A stretch of DNA of 64,000 bases from an uncultured bacterium (GCA_902779075.1 CACZAK010000029.1:1-64000); one strand, 5' to 3'. Positions 46,043-54,538 are shown, numbered from the stretch's first letter. Notes: generated by a model from the letters alone, not told the origin. A program made the numbers and translations.

Positions 46043-47428
46043 TCAGGAAGCGCTTCGGGACGCGATCTCGCGGTTGAGGCGTTCCACCGCCACGTCGTCC
46101 AGCGGATAGCGGGCGAGGGCGAACGCCGCGACGGCCAGGAACAGCGCGGGGACTACGCAGACAAGCCAGCGGATGCCCTCTTGTGCAAGCGGCGTCTGCA
46201 TTTCGAGCCCGTTCATGAAATACGCGCCCGCCGCATTGCCCACCGACATCATGGCGAACGCCGCGACAAAAAAGAGAGCGAGAAGCCGCAAGGGCGCGTT
46301 CCGCCGGAACTCCCGCCAGAGATCGCCCGCCTTCATCTGCGCGGCGCCCGACGCATCCATCACCACGCGCTCCTTCGTCTGCATGAAGGAAAAGACGAGC
46401 AGCGCGACGGCGACCACGGCAACGGCAACCATCGTCCACAGCCATGCGCGCGGTTCCGTCGGAAGGACGTCGGCGGACGCGCAGGGGCGCGTCCCTCCCC
46501 GGTCGGCCTGATAGCCGGTTCCGGCGAGCACGAGCCCCGCCGCGGTCTTCCCCAACGCCATCCCCGCCTTGAAGAACACGCCGATCACGCCGTTCACGAT
46601 TCCCGAGACGCGCCTCCCCGTCATGCGTTCGGAATACGAAACCACCTCTGGAACGAACGCCCACATGTAACCCGTCGACACGATGATGCCCGTCGCCTTC
46701 ACGAACTGCGCGGCGTACATGCGGCTCAACACATACAGGGCTGCCATACCGAAAAAGGCTATGGCCGCAAAGACGTAGAACAGCCCCTTCTTCCCCAGTC
46801 TCCGCCGCAGCCACGGCAGCAGCGGCATGAACACGAATGACGGCAGCATCCCGCACGCCATGAAAAGCGCCATCCGCCATGGTAGGGCCCGCTCGCAGAG
46901 CGGGCCGCCCAAGGCGGCCACGAGGATCGGCACGCCCGCCATGGCCACGAGACATCCGGCGTTCGCAAGGAAAATCCGCACGGCGGTCAGCACCGTGATC
47001 TCCTCCGCGTCACGCGTAAGCGAGGCGCTGAGCGCGCCGTAGGCGACGTTCGCAAGCGTAAATAGCAGCGTAAACCCCGCATACGCCGCGCATGCGTAGA
47101 GCATCTTCCACACGCCGCCGAACGGATTGGCGAAGCACAGCACTGAAAAGACGGCAAGCGGAATGCCCGCAAGAATGAGATATGACCTATACTTGCCACA
47201 CGGCGGATGACGCCGGTCGATGAACACACCCGCCAACGGGTTCCACAGTATATCTACAAACTGCACGAAGAGGAACATCGTCGCCGCCGCCGACGGTGCG
47301 AGACCAATGACGTCGGTGTAGAAAAAGAGCAGGTACGTGCCTACCGCGGCGACCAGGAGATTCTGCGCGAAGTCCCCCACGCCGAACCCGATGCGTTCCG
47401 CCCAGACCAATCCATCATCCTGCTTCAT
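46043..47428 (-). CDS. GPH-family sugar:cation symporter (MelB-like)
   Basis: A 461-residue polytopic membrane protein of the glycoside-pentoside-hexuronide symporter group in the MFS superfamily. Family marks are ERIGFGVGDFAQNLLVAAVG in the first helix, NPLAGVFIDRRHPPCGKYRS in the cytoplasmic loop between helices 2 and 3, and about 12 hydrophobic segments. The start at 47428 (MKQDDGLVWAERIGFG) fits the family better than an earlier in-frame codon. It is the last gene of the GntR-DUF4838 operon and probably imports a sugar released by its enzymes. One palindromic repeat is translated inside it as GGPLCERALPW. The substrate is not predictable from sequence alone. Confidence 0.9.
   Translation of the reverse strand: MKQDDGLVWAERIGFGVGDFAQNLLVAAVGTYLLFFYTDVIGLAPSAAATMFLFVQFVDILWNPLAGVFIDRRHPPCGKYRSYLILAGIPLAVFSVLCFANPFGGVWKMLYACAAYAGFTLLFTLANVAYGALSASLTRDAEEITVLTAVRIFLANAGCLVAMAGVPILVAALGGPLCERALPWRMALFMACGMLPSFVFMPLLPWLRRRLGKKGLFYVFAAIAFFGMAALYVLSRMYAAQFVKATGIIVSTGYMWAFVPEVVSYSERMTGRRVSGIVNGVIGVFFKAGMALGKTAAGLVLAGTGYQADRGGTRPCASADVLPTEPRAWLWTMVAVAVVAVALLVFSFMQTKERVVMDASGAAQMKAGDLWREFRRNAPLRLLALFFVAAFAMMSVGNAAGAYFMNGLEMQTPLAQEGIRWLVCVVPALFLAVAAFALARYPLDDVAVERLNREIASRSAS
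46881..46910. repeat. GGTAGGG palindromic element inside the symporter gene
   Basis: GGTAGGGCCCGCTC, a short loop, then GAGCGGGCCGCC on the plus strand. Translated on the minus strand as GGPLCERALPW in a loop of the transporter. Confidence 0.8.
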
Positions 47429-47485
47429 TCTTGAAATTCCAATCAGCCAAGCCGACAGCAAGCGTACGACAGCAAGGCCGGTACG

Positions 47486-48574
47486 TCAATACGGAAACGT
47501 CCTCCCGAACACGTAGTGCGGCGTGATCGCAGGAGGCGAGGGCAGCCGCCCCTTCGCTAGGAGCGCTAGCGCGAAGGCGGCGACCTTCTCGCCGGCCTCG
47601 GAGGCGTCGCACTCAATTCGCGTGAGCGCCTCCGAGTAGACGGGGCCGAGGCCCCGGTTCGACAGCGACACCACCTTGACGTCGCCGGGGATACGGAGTC
47701 CCCGCCCGAGAAACGCCGTGAGCGCGCCCTGCGCGACGAAGTCGTCCCAGAAGAGGAACACGTCGGGGAAACTGGCCCGCAGGACGTTCATGAATGTGTT
47801 GTAGGCCGACCGCTCGATGCCCTCGTAGCGGCCCAGCCCGTCCATGTGCGGAACCGTCATCCAGCCGCTTTTGATCCCCTTGGCCTCAAGCGCAGCCTTT
47901 GCGTCAGGCGTCTCGTTACCGTCGAAACGCACCTGCGTAACGCGCTTCACGTTGGCTCGGACGCAATGCCGCACAAAATTCCCGATTGCCTCTTCGGCGG
48001 AAAAGCGTATCCAGCGGCCCTCTTCCTTCGCGGGAGGTTCGCCGTAGATGAACACGCTCTTCACGCCTGCATCGCGGAGGCATTTGCGCACGGTCGGCGT
48101 GCCGTATATCACGATCGCCACGTCGGGCGTGCGCTCAAGCTCGTGCTTCAGAAACGAAAGACCGATCTGCCCGTCATGCGAGAACACCACCGTGGAGAAT
48201 GCGTACCCCGCCGCGCCCAGCCGGCGGCGAAGCGCGTCGGCGATCATGGTCACGTGGTAGCTGCAGGCGTCCACGTCCGGAAGAACGAACAGCACGCGCC
48301 CGCGCAGCGCCGTGATGTCGCGTGACAGAACAACCGTGCCGACACGCGGGCGCGATCGCACATACCCTTCCCGCGCCAGCTGTTCGACGACGCCGCGCGA
48401 GACGCGGAACGTGAGGCCGCTCGACTCCGCCAGCTCCTTGATCGTCGGGATCGGCGTACCCGCCTTTAGCCGCCCGTAGACGATCTCGTCCTTGATGAAG
48501 GCGCACAGCGCATCCGCACGGGTCGTCGCCCCGTCGGCGGTGTAGTGGAAGTTTTTCAGGAAATCGGTGCTCAT
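47486..48574 (-). CDS. GntR-type transcriptional regulator with LacI-like sugar-sensing domain
   Basis: A 362-residue repressor-type regulator. The N-terminal winged helix is a GntR domain (KDEIVYGRLKAGTPIPTIKE, VSRGVVEQLAREGYVRSRPR). It is followed by a periplasmic-binding-protein-like sensor as in LacI and AraR proteins (GRVLFVLPDVDACSYHVTMI, the VFLFWDDFVAQGALTAFLGR region and DVKVVSLSNRG). It overlaps the DUF4838 gene end by 4 bp and precedes the symporter gene, so it is part of the operon it probably controls, with a sugar as ligand. No operator was identified. Confidence 0.9.
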   Translation of the reverse strand: MSTDFLKNFHYTADGATTRADALCAFIKDEIVYGRLKAGTPIPTIKELAESSGLTFRVSRGVVEQLAREGYVRSRPRVGTVVLSRDITALRGRVLFVLPDVDACSYHVTMIADALRRRLGAAGYAFSTVVFSHDGQIGLSFLKHELERTPDVAIVIYGTPTVRKCLRDAGVKSVFIYGEPPAKEEGRWIRFSAEEAIGNFVRHCVRANVKRVTQVRFDGNETPDAKAALEAKGIKSGWMTVPHMDGLGRYEGIERSAYNTFMNVLRASFPDVFLFWDDFVAQGALTAFLGRGLRIPGDVKVVSLSNRGLGPVYSEALTRIECDASEAGEKVAAFALALLAKGRLPSPPAITPHYVFGRTFPY

Positions 48575-51300
48575 GGGAGGTTCTCTGGTTGTTCAAAGTG
48601 TTTTTCGGGGCGGACGGCGCGGGGCGCCGTCCCTACCAGATGGATGTCAGGGGCGATTTTCCCGCCCGTGCATACGTCGAGACGTTCGACGACGATGCAG
48701 TCCGGAGCGGCAACCATAAAGAGTGCCTGATGCGAATCATGGTCGCCCTTCGGCCGCGGCAGCCACGTCTCAATCTGGTAGAAGAGCGAAGGTATCGCAA
48801 TCGCGGCGAAGCCCCCCGACACGAACGACGTGTCGTTGGTGGCGGAGATGTGGGCATGTCCGCAGACGGCGATCGTATTCGGCGTGTTCGTGAGGAATGC
48901 GAGCGATACGCCGTCGTCCCACGAGATTTCGTCACCGCATCCGAGCCGTGCGAACAGCCCGCGATACGCGCGATGTTGCGAAAACACGTGCAGCCACGGT
49001 TTGCGGGCCGCCCGGTGGTCGGCCCCTACCGGTTCGCACGGTAGGGCGCGACCACCGGGCGCGCCGCCATCTGGCAAGAAATGCACAAGCGTGAACTCGC
49101 ATCCCTTTACCGTGCGCCGCACTACCGGCTCGAACGGCTCGCCAAAGGCGAGCCGCCACGCGACGTCCGGCCCGATGTGCGGAATGTAATCCGCCCAGCG
49201 CCCCTTTGCGACAACCTCGCGTTGCCGCACCTTGAAGTTGAGCGCCGTATCGTGGTCGCCGTAGTGAAAGAGGCGCACGACCGGCTCGCCGTCGGAGCGA
49301 CGGTTTCCGGGAAATACCTCGTTCCACGCGGTTGCGACCTGCTTCAGCTCGGAGAGAAGCCCTAGGTCGGTCAAGTCTCCGGCGGCGATTACGGCGTCGG
49401 CCCTCTTCACGTTGAAGAGCCGCAACGCACGCTTGAGATCGGAGGCGTCGTTGTCGTCGCCGACGTGGACGTCGGCGATCAGACCGATGCGGACGGCGCG
49501 GGGCGCCGTCCCTACCGGTTCGCACGGTATGGCGGTCGCCCCGCGATCGCCGAATTTCCGGAACAGCGGCTCCACATACTCGCGCTGGAAGAGCGTGATG
49601 CGCCGCGCCTCGAGCGAGCCGACGGCGACCTTCGCCTCCGCCGCGCGGAGAAGCGCGGCGAGGCGCGAGAGCACCTCCGGCGAATAGATCTTCGTACGCA
49701 GCTCATCCTCTGTCGGCGCCTTGCACACACCGGGACCGAGCGGCGTGTCGTAGGGATGGGCGACGACCTTCATCCAGCAGCTTTCCAGCGTATCGAAGAA
49801 CTCAGCCATCTCCGCCGCCGCCGCGCCGAACATGAGCCGGTGGTGTTCTGCGAGGATTGCCTCGACGTCGGTCTCGGGATTCCAGCAGACGCGCGAAAAG
49901 ACGTAGTAGTTGAGGTAATTGTATAGCCATCTGTCGCTTTCGCTCTCTGCGAACGCGCCCGTCACGTGCGGCGCGACGGCGCGGTAGTACGCCGCCCACG
50001 CGCGCGGCGCAAACTGCGGGATGTCCTTCATCTCGAGGTTCCAGCAATCCACCTTGTCGGGATAGTTCCAGAGAGAGACCTTGCGTCCGAGCTTTTCGTG
50101 CCAGCGGCGTACTTCGTCCCGTTCGCGCGCGCCGATTGCCGTGCCTTCGGCCCAGGGGCCACGCCGCGCCACGAACACGTCCACGTTTCCGGGAATATCG
50201 TTCGTGGGAATGCGCGCGTAGGGAATGTACGACATCTGCGAGACGCGCGCGCGGGTGAAGCGGGCTGCGAGGCGGTTCGCAAGTTCGGCGGTGCGCCGCC
50301 AGACGAGGTCGGTAGCGAAACCTGTATCCGTTTTCGAAAATGGAATGTTATTGGCGCACCAGTCGCATTTGCAGTGCCGCGCCCACGTGAAACCGTCCTT
50401 CGGCATGGCGTCAAAGACGGGAGGCCACGCCGGTAGGGCGGTTTCGATGAAACCGCCGCCCGGTAGGGCGCGACCACCGGGCGCGCCGCCAATGATCGCA
50501 CAGGCGTTGGTGTAAATCGCGTCCCAGGTCTCCGGTGAGAGGCAATGCGTCTTCGCGCCGTGGCAACACCTGAGGTGATAGGTTTCCATCCGGAGGCGAT
50601 ACCAGTTGAGTCGCTTGAAGGCGGTTTCATCCATCCCGCCGAGCAAGTCACGCGCGACGGGTCCGTCGGCATAGCCGTAACGGCGCACGGAGAAGGCGGG
50701 GGCTTCTTCGATGCGGTCTTCGGGCACGGCGATGCGCGCCGCCTTCGGAATGCATGTGCCGAGTTCGCCGGGGAAATACATGCGCACGCCTGCGAAGCGT
50801 TCGAGGAAGGCATACACGCCGAAGAGCGTGCCGCGTCGGAAACAGGGCTGCCACGGGGCCTCGTCGGGCAGCGCGGCGGTGGCGGCGGGATCTGGGGGAT
50901 CGTCGTCGTTTCCGACGATGCGCACAACATTCGAGCACGCCTCGATGACGTAGGCATCATCTGGCCCCGCCGGTAAGGCGGTTTCGATGAAACCGCCACC
51001 TGGTAGGGCCCGCTCGCCGAGCGGGCCGCCGCCCAGCACGATTGCCGTCTTGCCGGATGTGCGTTGCGCGACAACCGGCAGCGGCGCGCCGAGGATGCGC
51101 GCGAGGAAGCAATTCAGCTCCTCGGCCGCGATCCGAGTGGCCGAGGGCGCACCGGCCGACAAAACGATTTCTGAGGAGCGGTCGATTATAATCACCGGAT
51201 TTTCCGCAAAGGCCGCAAAAAAGGCAAAAAGAGCAAGGCGAGGCAGGCAAAACCCGAACCGCTTTGTGACCTTTGTAATCTCTGTGGCTGAAAACATCAT
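48571..51300 (-). CDS. Secreted DUF4838 (GH67-like) protein fused to a calcineurin-like phosphoesterase
   Basis: About 909 residues from the ATG at 51300, which overlaps the upstream TGA. A signal-like segment (CLPRLALFAFFAAFAEN) precedes an alpha-glucuronidase-like N-terminal fold (IAAEELNCFLARILGAPLPV) and a DUF4838 region (RRGTLFGVYAFLERFAGVRM, MYFPGELGTC). From about residue 600 a metallophosphoesterase follows: RIGLIADVHVGDDND, VIAAGDLTDLG, FHYGDHDT and VCGHAHISA. In the third of these the usual GNHD is GDHD. Five palindromic repeat insertions are translated in frame, as GGRALPGGGFIETALPA twice, VGTAPRAVR twice and GGRALPCEPVGADHRAAR once. The protein probably acts on a host or plant glycan outside the cytoplasm; the substrate is unknown. 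Confidence 0.85.
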   Translation of the reverse strand: MMFSATEITKVTKRFGFCLPRLALFAFFAAFAENPVIIIDRSSEIVLSAGAPSATRIAAEELNCFLARILGAPLPVVAQRTSGKTAIVLGGGPLGERALPGGGFIETALPAGPDDAYVIEACSNVVRIVGNDDDPPDPAATAALPDEAPWQPCFRRGTLFGVYAFLERFAGVRMYFPGELGTCIPKAARIAVPEDRIEEAPAFSVRRYGYADGPVARDLLGGMDETAFKRLNWYRLRMETYHLRCCHGAKTHCLSPETWDAIYTNACAIIGGAPGGRALPGGGFIETALPAWPPVFDAMPKDGFTWARHCKCDWCANNIPFSKTDTGFATDLVWRRTAELANRLAARFTRARVSQMSYIPYARIPTNDIPGNVDVFVARRGPWAEGTAIGARERDEVRRWHEKLGRKVSLWNYPDKVDCWNLEMKDIPQFAPRAWAAYYRAVAPHVTGAFAESESDRWLYNYLNYYVFSRVCWNPETDVEAILAEHHRLMFGAAAAEMAEFFDTLESCWMKVVAHPYDTPLGPGVCKAPTEDELRTKIYSPEVLSRLAALLRAAEAKVAVGSLEARRITLFQREYVEPLFRKFGDRGATAIPCEPVGTAPRAVRIGLIADVHVGDDNDASDLKRALRLFNVKRADAVIAAGDLTDLGLLSELKQVATAWNEVFPGNRRSDGEPVVRLFHYGDHDTALNFKVRQREVVAKGRWADYIPHIGPDVAWRLAFGEPFEPVVRRTVKGCEFTLVHFLPDGGAPGGRALPCEPVGADHRAARKPWLHVFSQHRAYRGLFARLGCGDEISWDDGVSLAFLTNTPNTIAVCGHAHISATNDTSFVSGGFAAIAIPSLFYQIETWLPRPKGDHDSHQALFMVAAPDCIVVERLDVCTGGKIAPDIHLVGTAPRAVRPEKHFEQPENLP
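48612..48637. repeat. GGTAGGG palindromic element near the 3' end of the DUF4838 gene
   Basis: GGACGGCGC pairs with GCGCCGTCC and is followed by CTACC on the plus strand. Translated as VGTAPRAVRP. Confidence 0.8.
49005..49068. repeat. Head-to-head pair of GGTAGGG palindromic elements
   Basis: An element ending CCCCTACC and one starting GGTAGGGCGCG face each other across GGTTCGCAC. Their loops, CCCGGTGGT and ACCACCGGG, are exact complements. Both are translated inside the phosphoesterase domain as GGAPGGRALPCEPVGADHRA. Confidence 0.85.
49491..49516. repeat. GGTAGGG palindromic element with degenerate partner
   Basis: The same GGACGGCGC/GCGCCGTCC stem as at 48612, followed by CTACC, the recurrent GGTTCGCAC linker and a decayed partner beginning GGTATGGCGGTCGCC. 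Translated as VGTAPRAVRIG at the start of the phosphoesterase domain. Confidence 0.8.
50431..50490. repeat. Two tandem 30-bp palindromic elements
   Basis: Two exact 30-bp units, each beginning CGGTAGGGCG and ending CCGCCGCC or CGCGCCGCC, abut at 50460/50461. The first has the loop TTTCGATGAAA and the second ACCACCGGG. They are translated as GGAPGGRALPGGGFIETALP. Confidence 0.88.
50971..51030. repeat. Two tandem 30-bp palindromic elements
   Basis: A 30-bp unit beginning CGGTAAGGCG, with the TTTCGATGAAA loop, is followed directly by one beginning TGGTAGGGCC and ending GGGCCGCC. The arrangement repeats the one at 50431-50490. Translated as GGPLGERALPGGGFIETALP. Confidence 0.88.
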
Positions 51301-52547
51301 TCGCCCTCGAACGTGAGCGAGCCAAGCGGCTTGAGGTGGATGCAGAAGCGCGTGGAGTAGAGCGCTGAATCTGGTGCCGCCATCTGCCGACGGCACGGCA
51401 GAAGGTCGTAGATTGCCGTCTTATTGCCATCCCCGTTGGCGCTCTTAATTATTCTCCACGTACCGCCCGAAACGCCCACGGGATCGGTACTGGCGTCAGG
51501 CAGTCCATAGTCTGGGAATGTATATGTTCCCGTGTTCTTCGCCGTATCGAGCGTCCATTCGCCCGCAAGTCCCGAAGCGTCGAAGATTCCCCAAGCGTTG
51601 GCGGATTTTCTGCCTACCGTACCCTGCGGCGCGGGGCCAGGATTGCCGTACCAGGCGACGATCTCATTCACATGGTTACTGATGGTTGAAAGGTCTTCCT
51701 CCATCGTACCACCCGTCGGCCAGAAGGTCGTGGTGTTAGCACGGGCGGCCACTTCCCACTGCTCCTCCTCGCAGAGATCGACAAGCAGACCCTCGCCGAC
51801 CTTCGCGCGCAGCTTTGCGACAACGGAATCCGGCGCAACCTTGTATCCCGTCGTCGGCCAATCACCATGATCTGCGGTCTTCTCGCCACGTAGCGCGTTG
51901 TACGCGAGAGTCTTGGGAATGTAGCTCTCGCTCTGCGTTACCCCCACAAGGCAGGCATGTTGCGCCTCCGTATACTTGTAGATGCCGACGTAGAAATCAC
52001 TCGTGAAAGTCACCGTCCGGCGATTGCAGTTGGTCGTCGTCACAGAACCTGGATTGTAGTGTTTCAGGTGCCTGAACGTCTCCAGCGGCTCCCCCAGCGT
52101 GTACGTTCCCGCGGGAATCCGCCTGAACACCATCTTCGACGACTTGTGCTCGGCGGTCCAGCCGCCGGCGGGCACATCTGGAAGAAACTCGTAGCCGCCA
52201 TTCACGAGATTGACGACGATGTAATTATGCGCAGCAGCCGAGGCGTTCGAGACCGCCACGGTGAAGCCCGTCAGCGTCTTGCCGGCGAACGGCGAGGTGG
52301 CGGGATCCCACGTGAAACGGCGCTGCCCGGGCGCACAATCGAAGAGCGTGCCGAGGCGGTAAGGCGTGGGATGCGCATCCCACGTCGCCGTCACCTCGAC
52401 ATCGCTCGTTTCGCCGGATAGTACGAAATCCACGTCCACCTTCTCGTTCCACGGCCACCGCTGGTTCACGAGTACCTGCGAGACTGCAGATTCGGCAAAC
52501 GTGCCAAGAACCACAGAAAAGGCCAACAATCCAATCACGTTCTTCAT
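51297..52547 (-). CDS. Secreted SUMF1/formylglycine-generating-enzyme-like protein
   Basis: A 416-residue exported protein with the signal MKNVIGLLAFSVVLGTFAES. Residues 20-130 form a beta-rich domain (VDVDFVLSGETSDVEVTATW). The rest is an FGE-sulfatase/SUMF1-type fold: KMVFRRIPAGTYTLGEP, FYVGIYKYTEAQHACLVG, a variant of the usual GLCEEAQWEYAAR region (VDLCEEEQWEVAARANTTTF) and SGLAGEWTLDTAK. True sulfatase activators use a pair of cysteines in the active site; that pair is not evident, so a C-type-lectin-like or structural role is as likely as catalysis. It overlaps the DUF4838 gene by 4 bp and follows the HTH-fusion gene by 3 bp. Confidence 0.86.
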   Translation of the reverse strand: MKNVIGLLAFSVVLGTFAESAVSQVLVNQRWPWNEKVDVDFVLSGETSDVEVTATWDAHPTPYRLGTLFDCAPGQRRFTWDPATSPFAGKTLTGFTVAVSNASAAAHNYIVVNLVNGGYEFLPDVPAGGWTAEHKSSKMVFRRIPAGTYTLGEPLETFRHLKHYNPGSVTTTNCNRRTVTFTSDFYVGIYKYTEAQHACLVGVTQSESYIPKTLAYNALRGEKTADHGDWPTTGYKVAPDSVVAKLRAKVGEGLLVDLCEEEQWEVAARANTTTFWPTGGTMEEDLSTISNHVNEIVAWYGNPGPAPQGTVGRKSANAWGIFDASGLAGEWTLDTAKNTGTYTFPDYGLPDASTDPVGVSGGTWRIIKSANGDGNKTAIYDLLPCRRQMAAPDSALYSTRFCIHLKPLGSLTFEGE

Positions 52548-52550
52548 AGT

Positions 52551-53321
52551 CTACCTCAAGAAGATTTTCAAGCCAATGTACAGCGGCCAGGCGATGTCAT
52601 AGCCCGAATCGCCCGATTCGCCTAGCCATGCCGGATCGAACGCATACACGCGCGGCGTCTGCAACTTCGCCAGCTCGCGCTCTGGCGTGTCCATCGCCGC
52701 GCGCACCGTAATCGGCTCGCCGCCCACGCCGGCGACGTAGGCAAGCGTCGCCGTCTCGCGCGCAACCTCGCGCCCGCCACCCGACTGTACGAGCGTCACG
52801 TCGACGAGAGTTTCGCCGCCCGGTCGGGCGCGATCACCGAGCGCACCGAGAGAACCACGGACCGCCCGGTGGTCGGCCCCTACCGTGCCGCGCGCAACCT
52901 CGACCGTCGAAGTCGTGCGCAACATACGGTTGGAGAATGTTAGCGTCGCAGAGTCCGCGCCTTCCTCCCACGACCATTCAAGGGGCGCAGCGCGGTCGTG
53001 GACGGTCTGCCAGAGTCGCATGTCGGATTTCGATCTGATCGTCGTCCCGGCGAAGGCCGAAAGACCACACAGCAGCACGAGCGGCAGGTACTTCTTCACC
53101 ATGTTGCGCGCGACTTTCAGGGCCTGCGCGGCGCGGCTGAGGTTCCGCCCGTACTTGTCGAACACGCGTCGGACGTGTCGGCGGACCGCCGCGTCGAGCT
53201 CGTCGGGGAGCGCGCTGTCGGCGACCGATTTCATGAGCGGAAGCACTTTCTGCTGCTGCGACTCGCTCGCCGCCACAGCATACTCGGTCCAGCCGTAACC
53301 CGTCAAAATTAGGTTGTCCAT
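52551..53321 (-). CDS. Fis-type HTH segment fused to a signal-peptide-bearing protein
   Basis: A 256-residue frame with two incompatible halves. Residues 1-78 resemble a small DNA-binding protein with a Fis-like helix-turn-helix (RRVFDKYGRNLSRAAQALKV, then ARNMVKKYL). Starting at Met73, MVKKYLPLVLLCGLSAFAGT looks like a normal signal peptide, followed by a beta-rich secreted domain (LWQTVHDRAAPLEWSWEEGA, LTFSNRMLRTTSTVEVARG) ending GLKIFLR. The segment MVKKYL serves both readings. Either two genes were joined by a deletion, or translation restarts at 53105, although no Shine-Dalgarno site is seen there. A translated palindromic repeat (GTVGADHRAVRGSLGALGD) lies in the second half. It is the first gene of the operon. 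Confidence 0.7.
   Translation of the reverse strand: MDNLILTGYGWTEYAVAASESQQQKVLPLMKSVADSALPDELDAAVRRHVRRVFDKYGRNLSRAAQALKVARNMVKKYLPLVLLCGLSAFAGTTIRSKSDMRLWQTVHDRAAPLEWSWEEGADSATLTFSNRMLRTTSTVEVARGTVGADHRAVRGSLGALGDRARPGGETLVDVTLVQSGGGREVARETATLAYVAGVGGEPITVRAAMDTPERELAKLQTPRVYAFDPAWLGESGDSGYDIAWPLYIGLKIFLR
52821..52884. repeat. Degenerate and intact palindromic element pair
   Basis: A decayed unit starting CGGTCGGGCGCG and an intact one ending GGTGGTCGGCCCCTACC lie about 10 bp apart. Both are translated in the secreted half of the fusion protein. Confidence 0.7.
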
Positions 53322-53399
53322 CGTTCTTCCTTTCCTGATCCGAAAGAGATTGTATCAAAATCAGACCACCGAGGTCAAATTGTGGTTGTAATCAATCAG

Positions 53400-53621
53400 T
53401 AAAATGCAGTCCTGCCCTGCGTGCGTGAGGCGCAGGTGCCTGTACGTCAGGAAGAGGGACATCGGGAGGCGCTTCTTGCCGTTGCGCGCATCCTCCAGGA
53501 CTTACGCCTTGACCGAGCCTTTGAAGACATCTGTCTTCGTCGCGTAGTTGATCTTCAGGTAAGAGAGGTTGGTCTTATTTCTGGACGCCGCTGCAAGCAA
53601 TACCGTGAACCTCTTCGACAT
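53400..53621 (-). pseudogene. Decayed C-terminal domain of a giant LRR-type surface protein
   Basis: From the ATG at 53621 the minus strand reads MSKRFTVLLAAASRNKTNLS and continues YLKINYATKTDVFKGSVKA, then a TAA, then VLEDARNGKKRLP. This matches the C-terminal domain of the giant proteins (KLTYTPKKGTFKGSFKVYAL), with the stop exactly where Tyr is expected. Sequence after the stop drifts out of alignment. It sits two bases after the pyrD stop, in the gap between pyrD and the HTH-fusion operon. It is the remnant of a former surface-protein gene. Confidence 0.75.
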
Positions 53622-53623
53622 TT

Positions 53624-54538
53624 CTACTCCGTGGATAGCGCACCGGTGAGCTGCGAGACGGACTCAAACCCATGCCGCTCGCAGTAGTCCACGAGGCCAT
53701 CGTAGACGGCGGCGACAACGCCCGGATCGGTAAAGGTCGCGGTGCCCACGGCCACCGCCGTCGCGCCCGCGAGGAAGAACTCGATAGCGTCCTTCGCCTC
53801 GTAGATGCCGCCCATCGCGAGGATTGGGAGCTTCGTGACATTGTGCGCGTCGTAGACGAGCTTCACCGCCGCCGGATGCACGCAGCGTCCGGAAAGCCCG
53901 CCCGTACGGTTCGCAAGCACGGGCCGACGCGTCTCGACGTCGATCACCATCGCGGGAATCGTGTTGATGAGCGAGAGGGCGTTAGCCCCCCCGTCCTCGC
54001 ACGCCCTGACATACGGCGTAATGGACGGCACGTTCGGCGCGAGCTTTACGAGAAGCGGACGCTTCGTCGCCGCGCGCACGGCAGAGACAACCTTGCACAG
54101 CACCTCCGGATCCTGCCCGAAGGTGTGTCCGCCCGCCTTGACGTTGGGACAGCTCACGTTCATCTCAATCGCGTCCACCGCGTCGCCCATCCGCGCGGCG
54201 ACCTCCGCGTACTCCTCGATCGTGCCGCCCCAGATGTTGGCGATCATGGGGACGTCAGGTACCTGCTTCCGGTACCACGGCACGGTGTACTTGAGGAAAT
54301 GCTCCACGCCCGTCCCCTGTAGGCCGATGGCGTTCACGAGCCCACCCGGCACCTCCGCGTGACGCGGCATCTGGTTGCCGGGCCAGGGGTCGAGTCGAAT
54401 GCCCTTCGCCGTCACCGCGCCGAGCTTTGAGTAGTCGACCGCGCCAACGTATTCGAAACCGTAGCCGAACGTGCCGCTCGCCGTGGCGACGGGGGAGCGC
54501 ATCTTCAGTCCGCCGAGATCGACTTCCATGTTCACCAT
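53624..54538 (-). CDS. pyrD: Dihydroorotate dehydrogenase, class 1B catalytic subunit
   Basis: Oxidises dihydroorotate to orotate in pyrimidine synthesis, using FMN and passing electrons to PyrK. The 304-residue protein starts at 54538 (MVNMEVDLGGLKMRSPVATA), where GGAGG lies seven bases upstream and the ATG overlaps the pyrK stop. Class 1B marks: SGTFGYGFEYV, GNQMPRHAEVPGGLVNAIGL, the catalytic-loop NVSCPNVKAGG with the active-site Cys of class 1B enzymes, LVKLAPNV and the FMN-phosphate site ILAMGGIYEAKDAIEFFLAG. It forms an operon with pyrK and ileS. Confidence 0.95.
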   Translation of the reverse strand: MVNMEVDLGGLKMRSPVATASGTFGYGFEYVGAVDYSKLGAVTAKGIRLDPWPGNQMPRHAEVPGGLVNAIGLQGTGVEHFLKYTVPWYRKQVPDVPMIANIWGGTIEEYAEVAARMGDAVDAIEMNVSCPNVKAGGHTFGQDPEVLCKVVSAVRAATKRPLLVKLAPNVPSITPYVRACEDGGANALSLINTIPAMVIDVETRRPVLANRTGGLSGRCVHPAAVKLVYDAHNVTKLPILAMGGIYEAKDAIEFFLAGATAVAVGTATFTDPGVVAAVYDGLVDYCERHGFESVSQLTGALSTE

